7,022 bases of DNA from Deltaproteobacteria bacterium (GTDB lineage: Bacteria > Desulfobacterota > Desulfobacteria > C00003060), in NCBI GenBank assembly GCA_030667105.1, contig DAOUWN010000110.1:1-7022 (forward strand), read 5' to 3'. The translations under genes and the position numbers were made by a program. This document shows, piece by piece, positions 6,049 through 7,022 of this stretch; position 1 is the stretch's first letter, and the number at the start of each line of letters is the position of its first letter. The notes beneath the pieces were generated by a model that saw nothing but the letters and a program-made list of their open reading frames with translations, did not search any database and was not told the DNA's origin.

Positions 6049-7022
6049 TCAGAAGTGTTCTCTCCAATATCTGCCAACAATACACAAAGCAGACATTGTG
6101 CCTACTGACTCGATGAGTTCAGGTAGAGATATGCTTTCGTTGAATCCACCCAGATGTGGACCGGTGTGAAGAACAATGTCTTTAATTCCTTTATGAAGTT
6201 TGTCTATCTCATCGTCACAATATCCCCTCTCTTGCAAGAAAAACCTGAATTCTTCTTTGGTCATTTCCTTTTGGTCTGCAACTCTTAACATCTCTTCCAT
6301 ATGACGATCTACACCCATTTCATCAATCATCCGGCAAGTAAGCTCATCGAGATTGAAAGGCAGGTCTCCCGTGAATTCTGTTTCTACAAAGCCATGGTAG
6401 TAATTGAGAAAAATGCTTTGTATGATCTTCTTAAGGACTGGTTTGTCAAAAAGGTCGCGGGCATCCACTGGCTTTCCGTGCTTGTCAAATCCCTTTCTGG
6501 CTCTATTCTTGTTGCGAAAATAGCTGCCTGCAAGCAACAACAGGCTCAAGATATGGCTGCCAATATGGCGGTAAAGATGCCGGTTCGGGCCTTTGAAGGT
6601 AATGAAGTGTTCGAAGTCCCTGATGCCCGTAAGACCAAGATTGGGATAGGAGCAGGAATCGAGCCATCTGTCAAGCCTGCCTGCTCGGAACCATTCGTAG
6701 AGGCCATGATCTCTTCTTCTGCCCCTTTGAACCCGGTTATGAAAGAGCGGGATGGGGGCGGAATGGACAATGCCCAAAGAGGTCAGCCTTCCCAGCAACC
6801 GGGCATTTCGGAAGATAATATCTTTGAATCCCTCGCCGGCCGGCGGTCTATTTTTCATGTAATCGTTGGCATAGGTGAAGTAATCCCTGTCAGCAACAAA
6901 ACCTATTGCATAACGTTTTGGATGAAGATCCAGTGTGCCGGGCAACTCTACAGGCATATCCTTTAAGCTGAATACATAGCTATTCTCTATCTTCATGGGC
7001 AAAGGGATATTGAACCTCAAAG
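6049..7022 (-). CDS. Partial unknown protein, weakly kinase-like (possibly SidJ-related pseudokinase)
   Basis: This open frame enters from the right edge and ends at TGA (complement of 6049-6051), so at least 323 C-terminal residues are seen. The TTG at 7020 is not a convincing start and the frame is still open at the edge; the true N-terminus probably lies outside. In residue numbers counted from that TTG, a segment LTSLGIVHSAPIPLFHNR (79-96) resembles an altered kinase catalytic loop: His86, Ala88 in place of the catalytic Asp, then Asn95. LTGIRDFEHF (130-139) resembles a DFG-like strand. The Asn-to-Asp gap of 40 residues is much longer than in ordinary kinases, so the match is weak. A hydrophobic stretch (157-165, ILSLLLLAG) may be a buried helix. 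Desulfobacterales genomes carry proteins annotated SidJ-related pseudokinase, and this may be one; that is recollection, not proof. Its G+C appears lower than that of uvrB (hand count about 35% at 6181-6240). Confidence 0.7.
   Translation of the reverse strand, partial: LRFNIPLPMKIENSYVFSLKDMPVELPGTLDLHPKRYAIGFVADRDYFTYANDYMKNRPPAGEGFKDIIFRNARLLGRLTSLGIVHSAPIPLFHNRVQRGRRRDHGLYEWFRAGRLDRWLDSCSYPNLGLTGIRDFEHFITFKGPNRHLYRHIGSHILSLLLLAGSYFRNKNRARKGFDKHGKPVDARDLFDKPVLKKIIQSIFLNYYHGFVETEFTGDLPFNLDELTCRMIDEMGVDRHMEEMLRVADQKEMTKEEFRFFLQERGYCDDEIDKLHKGIKDIVLHTGPHLGGFNESISLPELIESVGTMSALCIVGRYWREHF

Noticed and set aside
5324..6085. 253-aa minus-strand open frame across the radical SAM end and the small gene
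   Set aside because: It is antisense to two well-supported genes with good ribosome sites; composition is Phe/His-rich and shadow-like.
6301..6966. 221-aa plus-strand open frame opposite the right-edge gene
   Set aside because: The minus-strand frame is longer, runs through the window edge and has more protein-like composition; the plus frame lacks a convincing ribosome site or recognisable motifs.

Overview
The window looks like chromosomal DNA from a Gram-negative, deltaproteobacterial-type organism (Desulfobacterota, perhaps Desulfobacterales). This rests on intermediate G+C, TTG starts, the character of the proteins and the style of the dispersed repeat at the left edge. It is an inference made without database support; only the gene families themselves are read directly.

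Layout. Positions 3-118 hold a non-coding repeat-like element with inverted ends and a central hairpin. A short leader (117-245) follows, then cysS (246-1688, +), a complete cysteinyl-tRNA synthetase. The 141-nt gap between cysS and uvrB holds a small palindrome, a weak terminator-like hairpin with a T-run, and a 9-bp direct repeat ahead of uvrB. uvrB (1830-3824, +, TTG start) encodes the complete damage-recognition subunit of UvrABC excision repair. Its stop overlaps by 4 nt the start of a 621-aa radical SAM protein (3821-5686, +). This protein resembles the B12-binding 'RiPP maturation radical SAM protein 1' / C-methyltransferase family. Ten nucleotides downstream is a 116-aa charged, helical protein of unknown function (5696-6046, +). 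A convergent gene (6049 to beyond the right edge, -) begins 2 nt after it. That gene encodes an unrecognised protein with a faint resemblance to kinase-like / SidJ-related pseudokinase sequences.

How the genes fit together. cysS is probably its own transcription unit. uvrB, the radical SAM gene and the small gene form a very tight, translationally coupled cluster. The unusual part is the coupling of a RiPP-type peptide-modifying radical SAM enzyme to a core DNA-repair gene. No recognisable NHLP/Nif11-type precursor, protease or transporter is present in the window. The radical SAM protein also has an expanded CX14CX2C cluster motif, and a run of seven G lies immediately before its second cluster cysteine codon. 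The 116-aa protein is the only obvious local partner or substrate candidate. This module is the best candidate here for something undescribed.
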